Below are positions 1-9,622 of a DNA stretch of 64,000 nt, in pieces; the first letter of the stretch is position 1, and every line of letters begins with the position of its first letter. The DNA is from Neorhizobium petrolearium (lineage in GTDB: Bacteria > Pseudomonadota > Alphaproteobacteria > Rhizobiales > Rhizobiaceae), in contig NZ_JAGGJW010000007.1 in NCBI RefSeq assembly GCF_017873175.1, forward strand, positions 186,001-250,000, read 5' to 3'. The notes under the pieces were generated by a model. The model was not told where the DNA came from. It made no database searches and saw nothing but the letters and a program-made list of their open reading frames with translations. Position numbers and translations under genes: made by a program.

Positions 1-690
1 CGTGTAGGCAATGCCGGCGAGGCCGGAAAGAAAGCCCGAAAGTGCATAGATGCCGACGGTCGTTGAACCCACCGACACACCCATCAGTTCCGCCGATTGC
101 TGGTTCCCGCCGATCGCATAGACATTGGCGCCGAAACGGGTGCGTCCGGCGATTAAAGTGCCGATGATGAAAACCAGCAGCATCAGCATGGCAAGCGCGG
201 TCAACCGGCCGCCTCCCGGAAACCGGTAATAGAAGCCCTGGATGGTGTCGATAAAGGGGTGCGAGATCGGCACGGATTCGGTCGAAATCAGATAGGCGGC
301 ACCGCGCGCGAGAAACATGCCGGCGAGTGTGACGACAAAGGGTGGTATGCCGAGATAACGGATCATGGCGCCCATCAGACTGCCGAAGAGTGTCGAGATG
401 ACCAGGACGGCCACGAAGGCGGTAAGCGGATGAACTCCCAGCGTGCCGACCATGACTGCCACGAATACGCTGGTGAAGGCGATCACCGAACCGATCGACA
501 AGTCGATCCCTCCGGACAGGATTACGAAGGTCATACCGACAGCGGCGATCCCGAGAAAGGCGTTATCGGTAAGCAGATTGCCGATCACGCGTGTCGACAG
601 CATGTTCGGGAATTGCAGGACGCAGAGCGCATAGGCGATGACGAAAATGCCGAGCGTGGCGACAAAAGGGAGGTTGCGGGTGTGGATCAT
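1..690 (-). CDS. yjfF: Galactofuranose-type ABC transporter permease YjfF (C-terminus outside window)
   Basis: A BPD_transp_2 family inner-membrane permease of a sugar ABC importer. Seen: 230 codons from the start, with repeated hydrophobic segments and the family motif GGIDLSVGSV near residue 60; a second family motif, AIGGNQQSAELMGV, lies near residue 195. The reading frame is open to the window edge, so about 100 residues are missing. Its ATG overlaps the stop of ytfT (ATGA), so the two are translationally coupled. It is the last gene seen of a ytfQ-ytfR-ytfT-yjfF operon, and the gene order supports the name. Family knowledge: E. coli YtfT and YjfF form the channel for galactofuranose. The substrate here is inferred and could be galactose or arabinose. 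Confidence 0.88.
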   Translation of the reverse strand, partial: MIHTRNLPFVATLGIFVIAYALCVLQFPNMLSTRVIGNLLTDNAFLGIAAVGMTFVILSGGIDLSIGSVIAFTSVFVAVMVGTLGVHPLTAFVAVLVISTLFGSLMGAMIRYLGIPPFVVTLAGMFLARGAAYLISTESVPISHPFIDTIQGFYYRFPGGGRLTALAMLMLLVFIIGTLIAGRTRFGANVYAIGGNQQSAELMGVSVGSTTVGIYALSGFLSGLAGIAYT

Positions 691-1721
691 CGCGCCGTTC
701 CTTCGGCCTCCTTGGTTGCGGCCTCCGGTTGCCGTCTGGCAGGCTTCATGAAGTGAAGCAAACTCAGGATCGTCGGCGACTGCAACGTCAGCACGATGAT
801 GATGATGCCGGCCTTGATGATCAGGTTGAACTCCGGCGGGAAGCCAGAGACAAGGATGCCGGTATTGATCGACTGGATGATCAGCGCGCCGATCAGCGAA
901 GCGGCGATCGAGAATCGCCCGCCGTTGAGCGAGGTGCCGCCGATGACGACGGCGAGAATGGCGTCGAGTTCCAGCCAGAGGCCGGCATTGTTGGCATCGG
1001 CACCCCGGATATCGGCAGTGACGATAAGGCCGGCAACGGCGGCGCAGATGCCCGAAACCGCGTAAACGAAGAAGAGCAGGAAGCGGGCGCGTACCCCGGC
1101 GAGAGTGGCTGCGCGGCGGTTGATGCCGGTCGCCTCTATCAGGAAGCCGAGTGCCGAGCGGCGCACCAGCAGGCCGATGAGCAGGCCCGCACCCACCCAG
1201 AGATAGATGGGGATCGGAATGCCTGCGAAGGAGCCGGATCCGAGGGCAGCAAAGGTATCGTTGTTGAAGGTGAGGATAACGCCTTCTGTAATGAGTTGAG
1301 CAACGCCGCGACCGGCGACCATCAGGATCAGGGTGGCAATGATCGGCTGGATATCGAGTATCGCCACCAGGACGCCATTCCAGAGCCCGCAAAGGAGACC
1401 GACACCCAGCGAGATCAGGATGACGGCCGGCAGCGGATAGTCCTTGCTGATGAGTGTCGCTGCGACCGCGCCGCAGATGGCGATGACCGCGCCGATCGAA
1501 AGGTCGATACCGCGTGTTGCGATAACGAGTGTCATGCCGATTGTCAGCAACGCGACTGGCGCGGCGCGCACGAGGATGTCGATCAGGCTGCCGTAAAGGC
1601 GGCCGTTCTGGACGGATATCGTCAGGAAGCCCGGCGCGATTGCGGTGATCAGAGCGAGGATGATGGCCAGCGCGATGAACTGAGGAGCGAGACGGCGCAG
1701 GCGGCGGGTTACGCGATACAT
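687..1721 (-). CDS. ytfT: Galactofuranose-type ABC transporter permease YtfT
   Basis: Inner-membrane permease of 344 aa, BPD_transp_2 family. Seen: an N-terminal hydrophobic segment after an arginine-rich start, the motif TRGIDLSIGAVIAICGAV (about residues 68-85), and eight or more further membrane segments; the tail after residue 325 is charged. It starts inside the ytfR stop codon (TGATG) and ends inside the yjfF start (ATGA), so ytfR, ytfT and yjfF are tightly coupled. It should pair with YjfF as the two halves of the membrane channel, with YtfR driving import. The exact sugar is inferred from operon order only. Confidence 0.9.
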   Translation of the reverse strand: MYRVTRRLRRLAPQFIALAIILALITAIAPGFLTISVQNGRLYGSLIDILVRAAPVALLTIGMTLVIATRGIDLSIGAVIAICGAVAATLISKDYPLPAVILISLGVGLLCGLWNGVLVAILDIQPIIATLILMVAGRGVAQLITEGVILTFNNDTFAALGSGSFAGIPIPIYLWVGAGLLIGLLVRRSALGFLIEATGINRRAATLAGVRARFLLFFVYAVSGICAAVAGLIVTADIRGADANNAGLWLELDAILAVVIGGTSLNGGRFSIAASLIGALIIQSINTGILVSGFPPEFNLIIKAGIIIIVLTLQSPTILSLLHFMKPARRQPEAATKEAEGTAR

Positions 1722-3253
1722 CAGGCGGCCTCCGTGTGGGCGGATGCGGCGATCGCCTGCATGATGTTGTCGGCGGTCACCTGATCGCCGGCGAGTTCCG
1801 CGATGTGGCGCCGATCGGAGAGCACGATGACGCGATGGGCGACAGCCGTCAGTTCCTCCAACTCGGAGGAGATCACGACGAGCGACATGCCTTGGGCGCA
1901 GAGCCGCTCGATCATCTTCAGGATTTCCGCATGCGCTCCGATGTCGATGCCGCGTGTCGGCTCATCGAGAATCAGGAGTCGCGGTTCGGTCGCCAGCCAA
2001 CGGGCAAGGATCGCCTTCTGCTGATTGCCGCCAGAGAGAAACTTGATCGGCCGTTCTGGATCGGCGGGACGAATGTCCAGCGACTTGATGAAGTTTTCGG
2101 CGATCGTCCGTTTTTCGCGGGACGATATTGGCCTGGCCCAGCCTTGGCGAGCCTGTATTGCGAGCGCGATATTATCGGCGACGGAGAAATCGCCGATAAT
2201 GCCGTCCGTTTTGCGCTCCTCAGGACAAAAGCCGAAGCCGGCGGCAATTGCCGCCTCGGGGGAAGAGAGGGTGATCTTTTCCCGATCGATGATCGCCGTG
2301 CCGCTGTCGGCGCGGTCGATGCCGAAGAGCAGGAAGGCGGTTTCAGTGCGGCCGGATCCCAGCAGGCCGGCGATACCGACTACCTCTCCGGGACGGATAT
2401 CGAGGTCGAATGGCGCGACACTGCCGCGCCTGCCGTAACCCTCAAAGCGGATCGTGGCCTCGGCAGCGTCCTTCACCGTTTCGTCCTGTGACTGATGATC
2501 ACGGGTGATGTGCTGCAGTTCACGACCGAGCATCATGGAGATCAGCTCAAGTTGCGGCAGTTCCGCCAACTTGCGCGTACCGACGAGCCGGCCGTTGCGA
2601 AGCACGGTGACCCGATCGGCGACGGCATAAACCTGGTTGAGGAAGTGAGTAATGATGATGATGCCGAGGCCGTCTTCGCGAAGCTTGCGCAATACGGAAA
2701 ACAGCATCTCGACCTCATGGGCATCGAGGCTGGCGGTCGGTTCGTCGAGCACCAGGACTTTGCCGGAAAGATCGACGGCGCGGGCGATCGCGACAATCTG
2801 GCGGACCGCAACGGAATAGGAGGAAAGCAGGGCATCGACGTCGATGTCGAGCCCGTAGCGGGCAAGCAGGGCCTTCGACCGGCGGCGCATCTTAGGACGG
2901 TCGATCAGTCCGAGCCGGCGGGGTTGGCGGCCGAGAAAGAGGTTTTCCGCCACGGTGAGATTTTCGAGAAGGTTGACTTCCTGGTAGACGGTGCCGATGC
3001 CGAGTGTCTGGGCTTCCGCCACATTGGCAGGTGAGACTTCAACGCCACCGAGATAGATAGTCCCGCGGTCACGGCTATAGACCCCGGTCAGAATCTTGAT
3101 CAGTGTCGACTTGCCAGCGCCGTTTTCGCCGAGCAACGCATGGATCTCACCCTGTTCCAGCGTAAAATCGACGCTATCGAGCGCCACATTGCCGAGGAAG
3201 GCCTTGCCGATACTTCTGGCTTCCAGAAGTGTATTCGAATCCGACATATTCAT
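1721..3253 (-). CDS. ytfR: Sugar ABC transporter ATP-binding protein YtfR (two NBDs)
   Basis: Cytoplasmic ATPase of 510 aa with two nucleotide-binding domains in tandem, as in MglA/RbsA/YtfR. Seen: first Walker [17 protein letters not shown] near residue 43 and Walker [12 protein letters not shown]; the second domain has the usual degenerate P-loop GLLGSGRTET, the signature SGGNQQKAILARW and [11 protein letters not shown]. The length is normal. The start could be the first ATG or the in-frame ATG two codons on. It follows ytfQ after a gap of about 100 bp that holds two hairpins, so its expression is likely lower than that of the binding protein. It powers the YtfT/YjfF channel. Confidence 0.92.
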   Translation of the reverse strand: MNMSDSNTLLEARSIGKAFLGNVALDSVDFTLEQGEIHALLGENGAGKSTLIKILTGVYSRDRGTIYLGGVEVSPANVAEAQTLGIGTVYQEVNLLENLTVAENLFLGRQPRRLGLIDRPKMRRRSKALLARYGLDIDVDALLSSYSVAVRQIVAIARAVDLSGKVLVLDEPTASLDAHEVEMLFSVLRKLREDGLGIIIITHFLNQVYAVADRVTVLRNGRLVGTRKLAELPQLELISMMLGRELQHITRDHQSQDETVKDAAEATIRFEGYGRRGSVAPFDLDIRPGEVVGIAGLLGSGRTETAFLLFGIDRADSGTAIIDREKITLSSPEAAIAAGFGFCPEERKTDGIIGDFSVADNIALAIQARQGWARPISSREKRTIAENFIKSLDIRPADPERPIKFLSGGNQQKAILARWLATEPRLLILDEPTRGIDIGAHAEILKMIERLCAQGMSLVVISSELEELTAVAHRVIVLSDRRHIAELAGDQVTADNIMQAIAASAHTEAA

Positions 3254-3271
3254 GTCCCGGGTCTATCGAAG

Positions 3272-3342
3272 AACCGGAGCGGCAAGGGGGCTCCGCTCCG
3301 GTTGCTGTTGGCGCCCGCCCCTGAAGAAGGAGCGGGGCGGGC
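3272..3342 (-). promoter_or_regulatory. Two tandem intercistronic hairpins between ytfQ and ytfR
   Basis: Seen: a perfect 11-bp inverted repeat, AACCGGAGCGG at 3272-3282 and its complement at 3293-3303, and a second 9-bp repeat, GCCCGCCCC at 3313-3321 and its complement at 3334-3342. Neither is followed by a run of T on the minus strand. Inference: they protect the 3' end of the ytfQ message or partly attenuate transcription into ytfR, a common arrangement after binding-protein genes. Confidence 0.6.
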
Positions 3343-3351
3343 GGCGGGAGA

Positions 3352-4311
3352 TCAGTAGCCGAGACCCTTCTTTGCTTCGTAGACCTTCATCGGATCGTCA
3401 GCCGCGGTGTAGAGCTTCGATTCCGTCTGGATCCACTTCGGCGGCTCCTTCTTGTCTTTGAGATAAGCCTCGAGCGCGTCGAAAGCGGGGCCGGCCATGT
3501 TCGGGGTCAGCTCAACTGTGGCATTAGCTTCACCCTTTGCCATGGCCTGAAAGATATCCGGCACGGCATCGATCGAAAGGACCTTGATATCGGTGCCGGG
3601 TTTCAGGCCTGCTTCCTTGATTGCCTGGATCGCGCCGACGGCCATGTCGTCGTTGTGGGCATAGACGGCGCAGATGTCCTTACCGCCGCCTTCGGCCTTG
3701 ATGAAGCTTTCCATGACTTCCTTGCCCTTGGTGCGGGTGAAGTCTCCAGTCTGCGAGCGGGCGATCTTGATGTTCGAATGCGCCGCGATCGCCTGTTCAA
3801 AACCTTTCTTGCGGTTGATGGCGGGCGAGGAACCGGTGGTACCCTGGAGCTCCATCACCTTGCAGTCCTTGCTGCCGATTTCCTTCACCAACCAGTCGCC
3901 GGCGACCTTGCCTTCGAAGACGGTGTCAGACGTAACGGCAGTCAGGTAAAGGTCCTTCGGTGCATCGATCTCGCGATCGAGCAGGATCACCGGGATATTT
4001 TCCTCCTTGGCCTCCTTGAGAACCGCATCCCAGCCGGTGGCAACGACGGGAGCGATGAAGATGGCGTCAACACCTTGCGCGATGAAGCCACGGATCGCCT
4101 TGATCTGATTTTCCTGCTTCTGCTGAGCATCAGCAAATTTCAGGTTGACGCCACGCTTTTCCGCTTCCTGTTTGGTGACGGTGGTTTCGGCGGCGCGCCA
4201 GCCGGATTCGGAACCGATCTGCGAGAAGCCGACCGTAAGCGATTGAGCGGAAACGCCCGAAGCCAGGGACATGCTGAGGGCGACGGTGACCGCCGCAAGT
4301 GCTCTTTTCAT
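3352..4311 (-). CDS. ytfQ: Periplasmic galactofuranose-type sugar-binding protein YtfQ
   Basis: Periplasmic solute-binding protein of 319 aa, Peripla_BP_4 fold. Seen: a Sec signal peptide of about 22 residues (MKRALAAVTVALSMSLASG, cleavage near ASGVSAQ), then a mature start on VGFSQIGSESGWR as in YtfQ proteins; AVYAHNDDMAVGAIQAIKEA is the usual ligand-cleft and hinge region. It is the first gene of the minus-strand operon ytfQ-ytfR-ytfT-yjfF and is divergent from the gguC operon. Family knowledge: E. coli YtfQ binds galactofuranose and galactopyranose. Inference: given the neighbouring galactose/arabinose oxidation genes, this is a second galactose or arabinose uptake system beside ChvE. Confidence 0.92.
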   Translation of the reverse strand: MKRALAAVTVALSMSLASGVSAQSLTVGFSQIGSESGWRAAETTVTKQEAEKRGVNLKFADAQQKQENQIKAIRGFIAQGVDAIFIAPVVATGWDAVLKEAKEENIPVILLDREIDAPKDLYLTAVTSDTVFEGKVAGDWLVKEIGSKDCKVMELQGTTGSSPAINRKKGFEQAIAAHSNIKIARSQTGDFTRTKGKEVMESFIKAEGGGKDICAVYAHNDDMAVGAIQAIKEAGLKPGTDIKVLSIDAVPDIFQAMAKGEANATVELTPNMAGPAFDALEAYLKDKKEPPKWIQTESKLYTAADDPMKVYEAKKGLGY

Positions 4312-4631
4312 CTTAAATCCTCCCAGAGATGAGAAAGCGAACTGACGGCGGCAAGGATTGGCATATAATATTACTTTTTCAAGCGATAATTTTGATGATT
4401 TTCAAAAATGCCCGATGTGTGCAGGGCTGCCTTGTGAATTTTCATAGGAAATCAATGCTTTATTTTCTATCGCAGAAGGCGGGTGCTCTTATCAGGTGCC
4501 TGCTTTCGCATTCTTGACAACCAGGAGCGCAATCCAATAGTCGTATTAATGACCGTATCGGAACTCAGGTATTCCGACGGGAGGAACCGCATGGCTTCTG
4601 GAAGCGACGTGCGGATTATGGAAGCATTTGG
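4312..4631. promoter_or_regulatory. Divergent control region between ytfQ and gguC
   Basis: This 320-bp AT-richer gap separates the two sugar operons and must hold both promoters. Seen: an inverted repeat TTTTGA-N6-TCAAAA at 4390-4407, about 80 bp upstream of ytfQ, suitable as an operator; TATAAT at 4364-4369 on the plus strand; and a TTGACA at 4514-4519. No convincing coding frame is present. The regulator is not in the window. Inference: one regulator may bind here to control both operons. Confidence 0.5.
4514..4541 (+). promoter_or_regulatory. Candidate sigma-70 promoter for the gguC operon
   Basis: TTGACA at 4514-4519, a 16-bp spacer and AATAGT at 4536-4541 (four of six matches to the -10 consensus). 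It would give a leader of roughly 85 nt before gguC. The -35 is perfect but the -10 is weak, so this is only a candidate. Confidence 0.35.
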
Positions 4632-5636
4632 GTGACGAAATCGATGTTGCGTGTTCTTCAGGTTCGTAATGGCGCCGGCCAGTTGCAGGTTGTTGCATGG
4701 GAGGGCGAAGGTCCGGCCCGTGTCGTCACGGGCGTTTCGTCCACCTATGAGCTTGCCATGCAGGCGATCGCGTCCGGCCAGACGCTTTTGCAGCGAATCG
4801 AGACAGTCGGGCTTGGCGATACAATCGATCTCGAAAGAGCCGCGGACGAGGGGCGTCTCGCTTTGCCGATCACGCATCCGGATCCGGCGCATTTCGTCGT
4901 TGCAGGCACAGGTCTCACCCATCTCGGCTCTGCCGACGGTCGCGACAAGATGCACAAGGCGGCGCAATCGGCAGAGAAGCCAACCGATTCCATGCGCATG
5001 TTCCTGATGGGCGTCGAAGGCGGCAAGCCCGGGCCGGGCCAGGTCGGCGTCCAGCCGGAATGGTTCTATAAAGGTAACGGATCACAGCTTCGGGCGACTG
5101 GCGAGGAACTTGTTTCGCCGTCCTTCGCCCTCGACGGCGGCGAGGAGCCTGAGCTTGCGGCGATCTATTTGATTGGTCCGGACGGCACGCCCTTCCGGCT
5201 CGGTTTCTGTCTTGCCAATGAATTTTCCGACCACGTGACCGAGAAGGGCAACTATCTCTGGCTTGCCCATTCCAAGCTGCGCCAGGCTGCACTTGGGCCG
5301 GAACTTCTGGTCGGCGATCTGCCAGATCACGTGGAGGGGACCTCGCGGGTGCGCCGTGGTGATCGGGTGATCTTCGAAAAGCCGTTCCTCTCCGGCGAGG
5401 CTAACATGTCCCATACCATCGCCAATCTGGAGTATCATAACTTCAAATATGAGTTGTTCCGTCAACCTGGCGACCTGCATGTGCATTTCTTCGGCACGGC
5501 GACGCTCTCCTTCTCCGAAGGCGTCAAGACGGAAGCCGGCGACATATTCGAGATTTCGGCGGCCCCTTTCAAGCTGCCCCTCGTCAATCGGCTGACCGTC
5601 GCCGCGGATAAGCCCGTTACCGTCAAGAAGCTCTGA
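4632..5636 (+). CDS. gguC: GguC / AraD1-type FAH-family protein
   Basis: A 334-aa fumarylacetoacetate-hydrolase-superfamily protein of the GguC/AraD1 type. Seen: the catalytic-domain stretch FVVAGTGLTHLGSAD (about residues 87-101) and a C-terminal FAH core with LHVHFFGTATLSFSEG near residue 280. The GTG start is chosen because GGAAG lies just upstream; an in-frame ATG four codons later has no ribosome site. Family knowledge: in Sinorhizobium meliloti the araD gene of araABCDEF encodes this kind of protein and is needed for arabinose use, probably acting on the 2-keto-3-deoxy sugar acid. It leads an operon with a sugar dehydrogenase and a sugar-acid dehydratase, which fits that step. The exact reaction is inferred. 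Confidence 0.85.
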   Translation: MTKSMLRVLQVRNGAGQLQVVAWEGEGPARVVTGVSSTYELAMQAIASGQTLLQRIETVGLGDTIDLERAADEGRLALPITHPDPAHFVVAGTGLTHLGSADGRDKMHKAAQSAEKPTDSMRMFLMGVEGGKPGPGQVGVQPEWFYKGNGSQLRATGEELVSPSFALDGGEEPELAAIYLIGPDGTPFRLGFCLANEFSDHVTEKGNYLWLAHSKLRQAALGPELLVGDLPDHVEGTSRVRRGDRVIFEKPFLSGEANMSHTIANLEYHNFKYELFRQPGDLHVHFFGTATLSFSEGVKTEAGDIFEISAAPFKLPLVNRLTVAADKPVTVKKL

Positions 5637-5645
5637 GAGGCGGCC

Positions 5646-6572
5646 ATGGCTCCCATCCGTCTTGCTATTGTCGGGCTTGGAAAGATCGCCAGGGACCAGC
5701 ATCTGGGCGCGATCGAGTCTACCAACGGCATCGAACTTGTGGCTGTCGCCAGCCGCCACGCCAAGCTCGATGGCGTTGCATGTTTTCACGAAATCGGCGA
5801 TCTGCTTGATTCCGATATGGAAATCGACGCCGTTTCGCTCTGCACACCGCCACAGGGACGGTTCAGTCAGGCAAAGGCCGCGCTTGATGCCGGCAAACAT
5901 GTAATGCTTGAAAAGCCGCCGGGTGCGACGCTCTCGGAGGTTTACGCGCTCGACGCTCTCGCCAGGAGGAAAGGTTTAACACTCTTCTCCACCTGGCATT
6001 CACGGGCTGCGGCTGCAGTCGAGCCAGCGCGAGCGCTGCTGGCGAAGCGGAAAATCCGCAGCGTAGCGGTCGAATGGAAGGAAGATGTCCGCCATTGGCA
6101 TCCGGGGCAGGCGTGGATATGGGAGCCCGGCGGTCTCGGCGTTTTCGATCCCGGCATCAATGCACTGTCAATCGTCACCCGCATCATGCCGGAAGAATTC
6201 CATCTGACCCGCTCGGAGCTGACTTTCCCCGTCAATCGCGCTGCACCGATCGCCGCAAGCCTCGTTTTTGAGACGGATAGCGGCGTGCCCGTCTCGGCGG
6301 AATTCGACTGGCGTCAGACCGGTCCGCAGACCTGGGACATCCGCGTCGAGACCGACGAAGGTTCGGTGGTGCTGACCCATGGCGGCAGCAGGCTTTTCGT
6401 CAATGGCGAAAGCGTGATTGTTGAAGAGGACAAGGAATACCGCAATCTCTATCGCGATTTCGTTGCGCTTGTCATGAAAGGCGCAAGCGATACCGATTTC
6501 TCGCCGCTGGTGCATGTCGCCGATGCCTTTATGCTGGGCCGGCGTATCCAAACAGCCGCCTTTGAGGACTAA
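5646..6572 (+). CDS. D-galactose 1-dehydrogenase-like oxidoreductase (Gfo/Idh/MocA family)
   Basis: A 308-aa cytoplasmic NAD(P)-dependent oxidoreductase. Seen: an N-terminal Rossmann motif, [13 protein letters not shown] (residues 8-20), the [12 protein letters not shown] loop near residue 90 that holds the family lysine, and [20 protein letters not shown] near residue 150 in the catalytic domain. Family knowledge: rhizobial members oxidise D-galactose and L-arabinose to the lactones (AraE in S. meliloti). It lies 9 bp after gguC and its stop overlaps the start of the dehydratase (TAATG), so the three enzymes form one operon. Inference: first step of the non-phosphorylative pathway. Confidence 0.85.
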   Translation: MAPIRLAIVGLGKIARDQHLGAIESTNGIELVAVASRHAKLDGVACFHEIGDLLDSDMEIDAVSLCTPPQGRFSQAKAALDAGKHVMLEKPPGATLSEVYALDALARRKGLTLFSTWHSRAAAAVEPARALLAKRKIRSVAVEWKEDVRHWHPGQAWIWEPGGLGVFDPGINALSIVTRIMPEEFHLTRSELTFPVNRAAPIAASLVFETDSGVPVSAEFDWRQTGPQTWDIRVETDEGSVVLTHGGSRLFVNGESVIVEEDKEYRNLYRDFVALVMKGASDTDFSPLVHVADAFMLGRRIQTAAFED

Positions 6573-6574
6573 TG

Positions 6575-8419
6575 ATGAGCAACACCGAAAATACATCCTC
6601 CACCGAGATCGCCGAAACCGACCAACGCCGCCAGGGGGTGAACAAACTGCGTTCTCGCGCCTGGTTCGACAATCCGGCTAACGTGGACATGACGGCGCTT
6701 TATCTTGAGCGCTACATGAATTTCGGCCTGAGCCAGGCCGAATTGCAGTCGGATCGACCGATCATCGGCATCGCTCAGACCGGTTCCGATCTCTCTCCCT
6801 GCAACCGCCATCATCTGGAGCTTGCCCACCGTCTTCGCGAAGGCATCCGCGAGGCGGGCGGCATCGCCATCGAGTTCCCGGTCCATCCGATCCAGGAAAC
6901 CGGCAAGCGCCCGACTGCCGGCCTCGACCGCAACCTCGCCTATCTTGGCCTCGTCGAAGTGCTCTATGGCTATCCGCTGGATGGTGTTGTGCTGACGATC
7001 GGCTGCGACAAGACGACGCCGGCCTGTCTCATGGCGGCGGCCACCGTCAACATTCCGGCGATCGCGCTGTCGGTCGGGCCGATGCTGAATGGCTGGTTCC
7101 GCGGGGAACGCACCGGGTCCGGCACGATTGTCTGGAAGGCGCGCGAGCTGCTCGCCAAAGGCGAGATCGATTACGCAGGTTTCGTGAAGCTCGTCGCATC
7201 CTCGGCGCCATCGACAGGCTATTGTAACACGATGGGAACGGCGACGACGATGAATTCGCTTGCCGAGGCGCTCGGCATGCAGCTTCCCGGTTCGGCTGCC
7301 ATTCCGGCACCCTATCGCGACCGTCAGGAAGTCGCCTATCTCACCGGTCTTCGGATCGTCGAGATGGTCAAGGAGGATCTGAAGCCCTCCGACATTCTGA
7401 CCAAGGAGGCCTTCATCAATGCAATCCGCGTCAATTCGGCGATCGGTGGTTCCACCAACGCACCGATCCATTTGAACGCGCTCGCGCGTCATATCGGCGT
7501 GGAACTCTCCGTCGATGACTGGCAGACTTATGGCGAAGAAGTGCCGCTGCTCGTCAACCTGCAGCCGGCCGGCGAATATCTCGGCGAAGACTATTATCAT
7601 GCGGGTGGCGTGCCGGCGGTCGTCAACCAGCTCATGGAACAGGGCCTCATCCATGAGGACGCCATGACGGTGAACGGCAAGACCATCGGCGAGAATTGCC
7701 GCGGAGCGATCATCGAGGACGAGAAGGTCATCCGTCGCTATGAGGAGCCCTTGAAGGCAGCCGCCGGCTTCCGGGTCCTGCGCGGCAACCTGTTCTCGTC
7801 GGCGATCATGAAGACCAGCGTCATCTCCAAGGAGTTCCGCGACCGTTATCTGTCGAACCCCGATGATCCGGAAGCGTTCGAGGGCAAGGCAGTCGTTTTC
7901 GACGGCCCGGAAGACTATCATCACCGCATCGACGATCCGTCGCTCGAAATCGACGAACATACGATCCTCTTCATGCGCGGCGCCGGGCCGATCGGCTATC
8001 CGGGGGCTGCAGAAGTCGTCAACATGCGTGCGCCGGATTATCTGCTGAAGAAGGGCGTCACCTCGCTCGCCTGCATCGGTGACGGACGGCAGTCCGGTAC
8101 TTCGGGTAGTCCGTCGATCCTCAATGCCTCGCCGGAAGCGGCGGCAGGCGGTGGTCTCGCACTTTTGAAGACGGGTGACCGGGTCCGGATCGATCTCGGC
8201 CGAGGTACAGCCGACATCCTTATTTCGGACGAGGAGCTCGCCGAGCGCCGCAAGGCCTTGGAAGCGAGCGGCGGCTATCATTATCCGAAGCACCAGACGC
8301 CCTGGCAGGAAATCCAGCGGGGCATCGTTGGGCAGATGGAAACCGGTGCGGTGCTCGAGCCGGCGGTCAAGTACCAGCGTATTGCCCAGACAGCCGGACT
8401 GCCGCGCGATAATCATTGA
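6575..8419 (+). CDS. Sugar-acid dehydratase (arabinonate/galactonate type, IlvD/Edd family)
   Basis: A 614-aa IlvD/Edd-family dehydratase, likely L-arabinonate/D-galactonate dehydratase giving the 2-keto-3-deoxy acid. Seen: three cysteines in the usual positions for an iron-sulfur cluster: C76 (SDLSPCNRH), C144 ([11 protein letters not shown]) and C217 ([11 protein letters not shown]), plus the C-terminal glycine-rich [20 protein letters not shown] segment near residue 505. The gene starts ATGATG; the second ATG is preferred because GAGG lies 7 bp upstream. Family knowledge: S. meliloti AraF and the Caulobacter/Azospirillum pentonate dehydratases are of this length and type. It follows the galactose dehydrogenase in the same operon and precedes chvE by 89 bp. 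Confidence 0.88.
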   Translation: MSNTENTSSTEIAETDQRRQGVNKLRSRAWFDNPANVDMTALYLERYMNFGLSQAELQSDRPIIGIAQTGSDLSPCNRHHLELAHRLREGIREAGGIAIEFPVHPIQETGKRPTAGLDRNLAYLGLVEVLYGYPLDGVVLTIGCDKTTPACLMAAATVNIPAIALSVGPMLNGWFRGERTGSGTIVWKARELLAKGEIDYAGFVKLVASSAPSTGYCNTMGTATTMNSLAEALGMQLPGSAAIPAPYRDRQEVAYLTGLRIVEMVKEDLKPSDILTKEAFINAIRVNSAIGGSTNAPIHLNALARHIGVELSVDDWQTYGEEVPLLVNLQPAGEYLGEDYYHAGGVPAVVNQLMEQGLIHEDAMTVNGKTIGENCRGAIIEDEKVIRRYEEPLKAAAGFRVLRGNLFSSAIMKTSVISKEFRDRYLSNPDDPEAFEGKAVVFDGPEDYHHRIDDPSLEIDEHTILFMRGAGPIGYPGAAEVVNMRAPDYLLKKGVTSLACIGDGRQSGTSGSPSILNASPEAAAGGGLALLKTGDRVRIDLGRGTADILISDEELAERRKALEASGGYHYPKHQTPWQEIQRGIVGQMETGAVLEPAVKYQRIAQTAGLPRDNH

Positions 8420-8436
8420 TCGGTAACGATCCCCAG

Positions 8437-8455
8437 GGGCGGCGGGGGGCCGCCC
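8437..8455 (+). promoter_or_regulatory. Hairpin between the dehydratase gene and chvE
   Basis: GGGCGGC at 8437-8443 pairs with GCCGCCC at 8449-8455 around a five-G loop. There is no T-tract after it. It may mark an mRNA processing or stabilising point before the strongly translated chvE, which has a near-perfect AAGGAGG site at 8494-8500. Confidence 0.4.
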
Positions 8456-8508
8456 TCATCCCGAACCAAGGCGGCTCAAGAGAGGCCGACCTCAAGGAGG
8501 AGTAGTAC

Positions 8509-9573
8509 ATGAGCATCCTAAAATATCTGACCACGGCAGCGATGCTGACGGGCCTGGCTTTCGCCGCACCGGCCGGAGCCCAGGACAAGGGCCTCGTCGG
8601 CGTCGCCATGCCGACCAAGTCTTCGGCCCGCTGGATCGCCGACGGCGACAACATGGTGAAGGTTCTCAAGGAGCGCGGCTATGACGTCGACCTGCAGTAT
8701 GCGGAAGACGACATTCCGAACCAGCTCGCGCAGATCGAGAACATGGTCACCAAGGGCGCCAAGGTGCTCGTCGTTGCTTCGATCGATGGGACCACCCTGT
8801 CGGACGTACTGGCGCAGGCCCATGAGCAGGGCATCAAGGTCATCGCCTATGACCGCCTGATCCGCGACACGCCGAATGTCGACTACTACGCCACCTTCGA
8901 CAATTTCCAGGTCGGCGTCCAGCAGGCGACGTCGCTGGTCAAGGGCCTCAAGGCCGACACCGAAAAGGGTCCGTTCAACATCGAGCTCTTCGGCGGTTCG
9001 CCGGACGACAACAACGCCTTCTTCTTCTACAATGGTGCGATGAGCGTGCTGCAGCCGCTGATCGACAAGGGCACGCTCGTGGTCGGCAGCGGCCAGACCG
9101 GCATGGACAAGGTTGCAACGTTGCGCTGGGACCCGGCAACGGCCCAGGCCCGCATGGACGCGATCCTTTCCTCCACCTATTCCGACAAGAAGCTGAACGG
9201 CGTGCTTTCCCCTTATGACGGCCTCTCGATCGGCATCCTTTCTTCCGTGAAGGGCGTGGGTTATGGCAGCGGCGACATGCCGATGCCGGTCGTCACCGGT
9301 CAGGACGCAGAAGTCCCGTCTGTCAAGTCGATCATCGCCGGCGAACAGTATTCGACGATCTTCAAGGACACCCGTGATCTCGCCAAGGTCACCGTCGATA
9401 TGGTCGATGCGGTCATGAGCGGCAAGGAGCCGCAGGTCAACGACACCAAGACCTATGACAACGGTAAGAAGGTCGTTCCGTCCTATCTTCTGAAGCCTGT
9501 CGTCGTCGACAAGACGAACTGGAAGCAGGTTCTGGTTGACGGCGGTTACTACAAGGAATCGCAGCTCAAGTAG
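8509..9573 (+). CDS. chvE: ChvE, multiple sugar-binding periplasmic protein
   Basis: Periplasmic sugar-binding protein of 354 aa. Seen: a signal peptide ([20 protein letters not shown], cleavage after APAGA) and near-identity with the remembered Agrobacterium ChvE over long stretches, such as [42 protein letters not shown] and [12 protein letters not shown] at the C-terminus. AAGGAGG eight bases before the ATG gives strong translation. Family knowledge: ChvE binds galactose, arabinose, glucose and related sugars for GguA/GguB, and in Agrobacterium presents sugar to the VirA kinase. No VirA is in this window, so only uptake (and perhaps chemotaxis) is inferred. Confidence 0.95.
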   Translation: MSILKYLTTAAMLTGLAFAAPAGAQDKGLVGVAMPTKSSARWIADGDNMVKVLKERGYDVDLQYAEDDIPNQLAQIENMVTKGAKVLVVASIDGTTLSDVLAQAHEQGIKVIAYDRLIRDTPNVDYYATFDNFQVGVQQATSLVKGLKADTEKGPFNIELFGGSPDDNNAFFFYNGAMSVLQPLIDKGTLVVGSGQTGMDKVATLRWDPATAQARMDAILSSTYSDKKLNGVLSPYDGLSIGILSSVKGVGYGSGDMPMPVVTGQDAEVPSVKSIIAGEQYSTIFKDTRDLAKVTVDMVDAVMSGKEPQVNDTKTYDNGKKVVPSYLLKPVVVDKTNWKQVLVDGGYYKESQLK

Positions 9574-9622
9574 TAGGCTTTTTGCTCCGCGCGGTGATAA
9601 TCTGCCGCGTGGACCCAAGCAA

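Noticed and set aside
6569..8416. A 615-codon open frame antisense to the sugar-acid dehydratase
   Set aside because: It mirrors the real gene almost end to end, has no ribosome site or family motif, and is rich in Arg, Asp and His as expected for the complement of a GC-rich gene.
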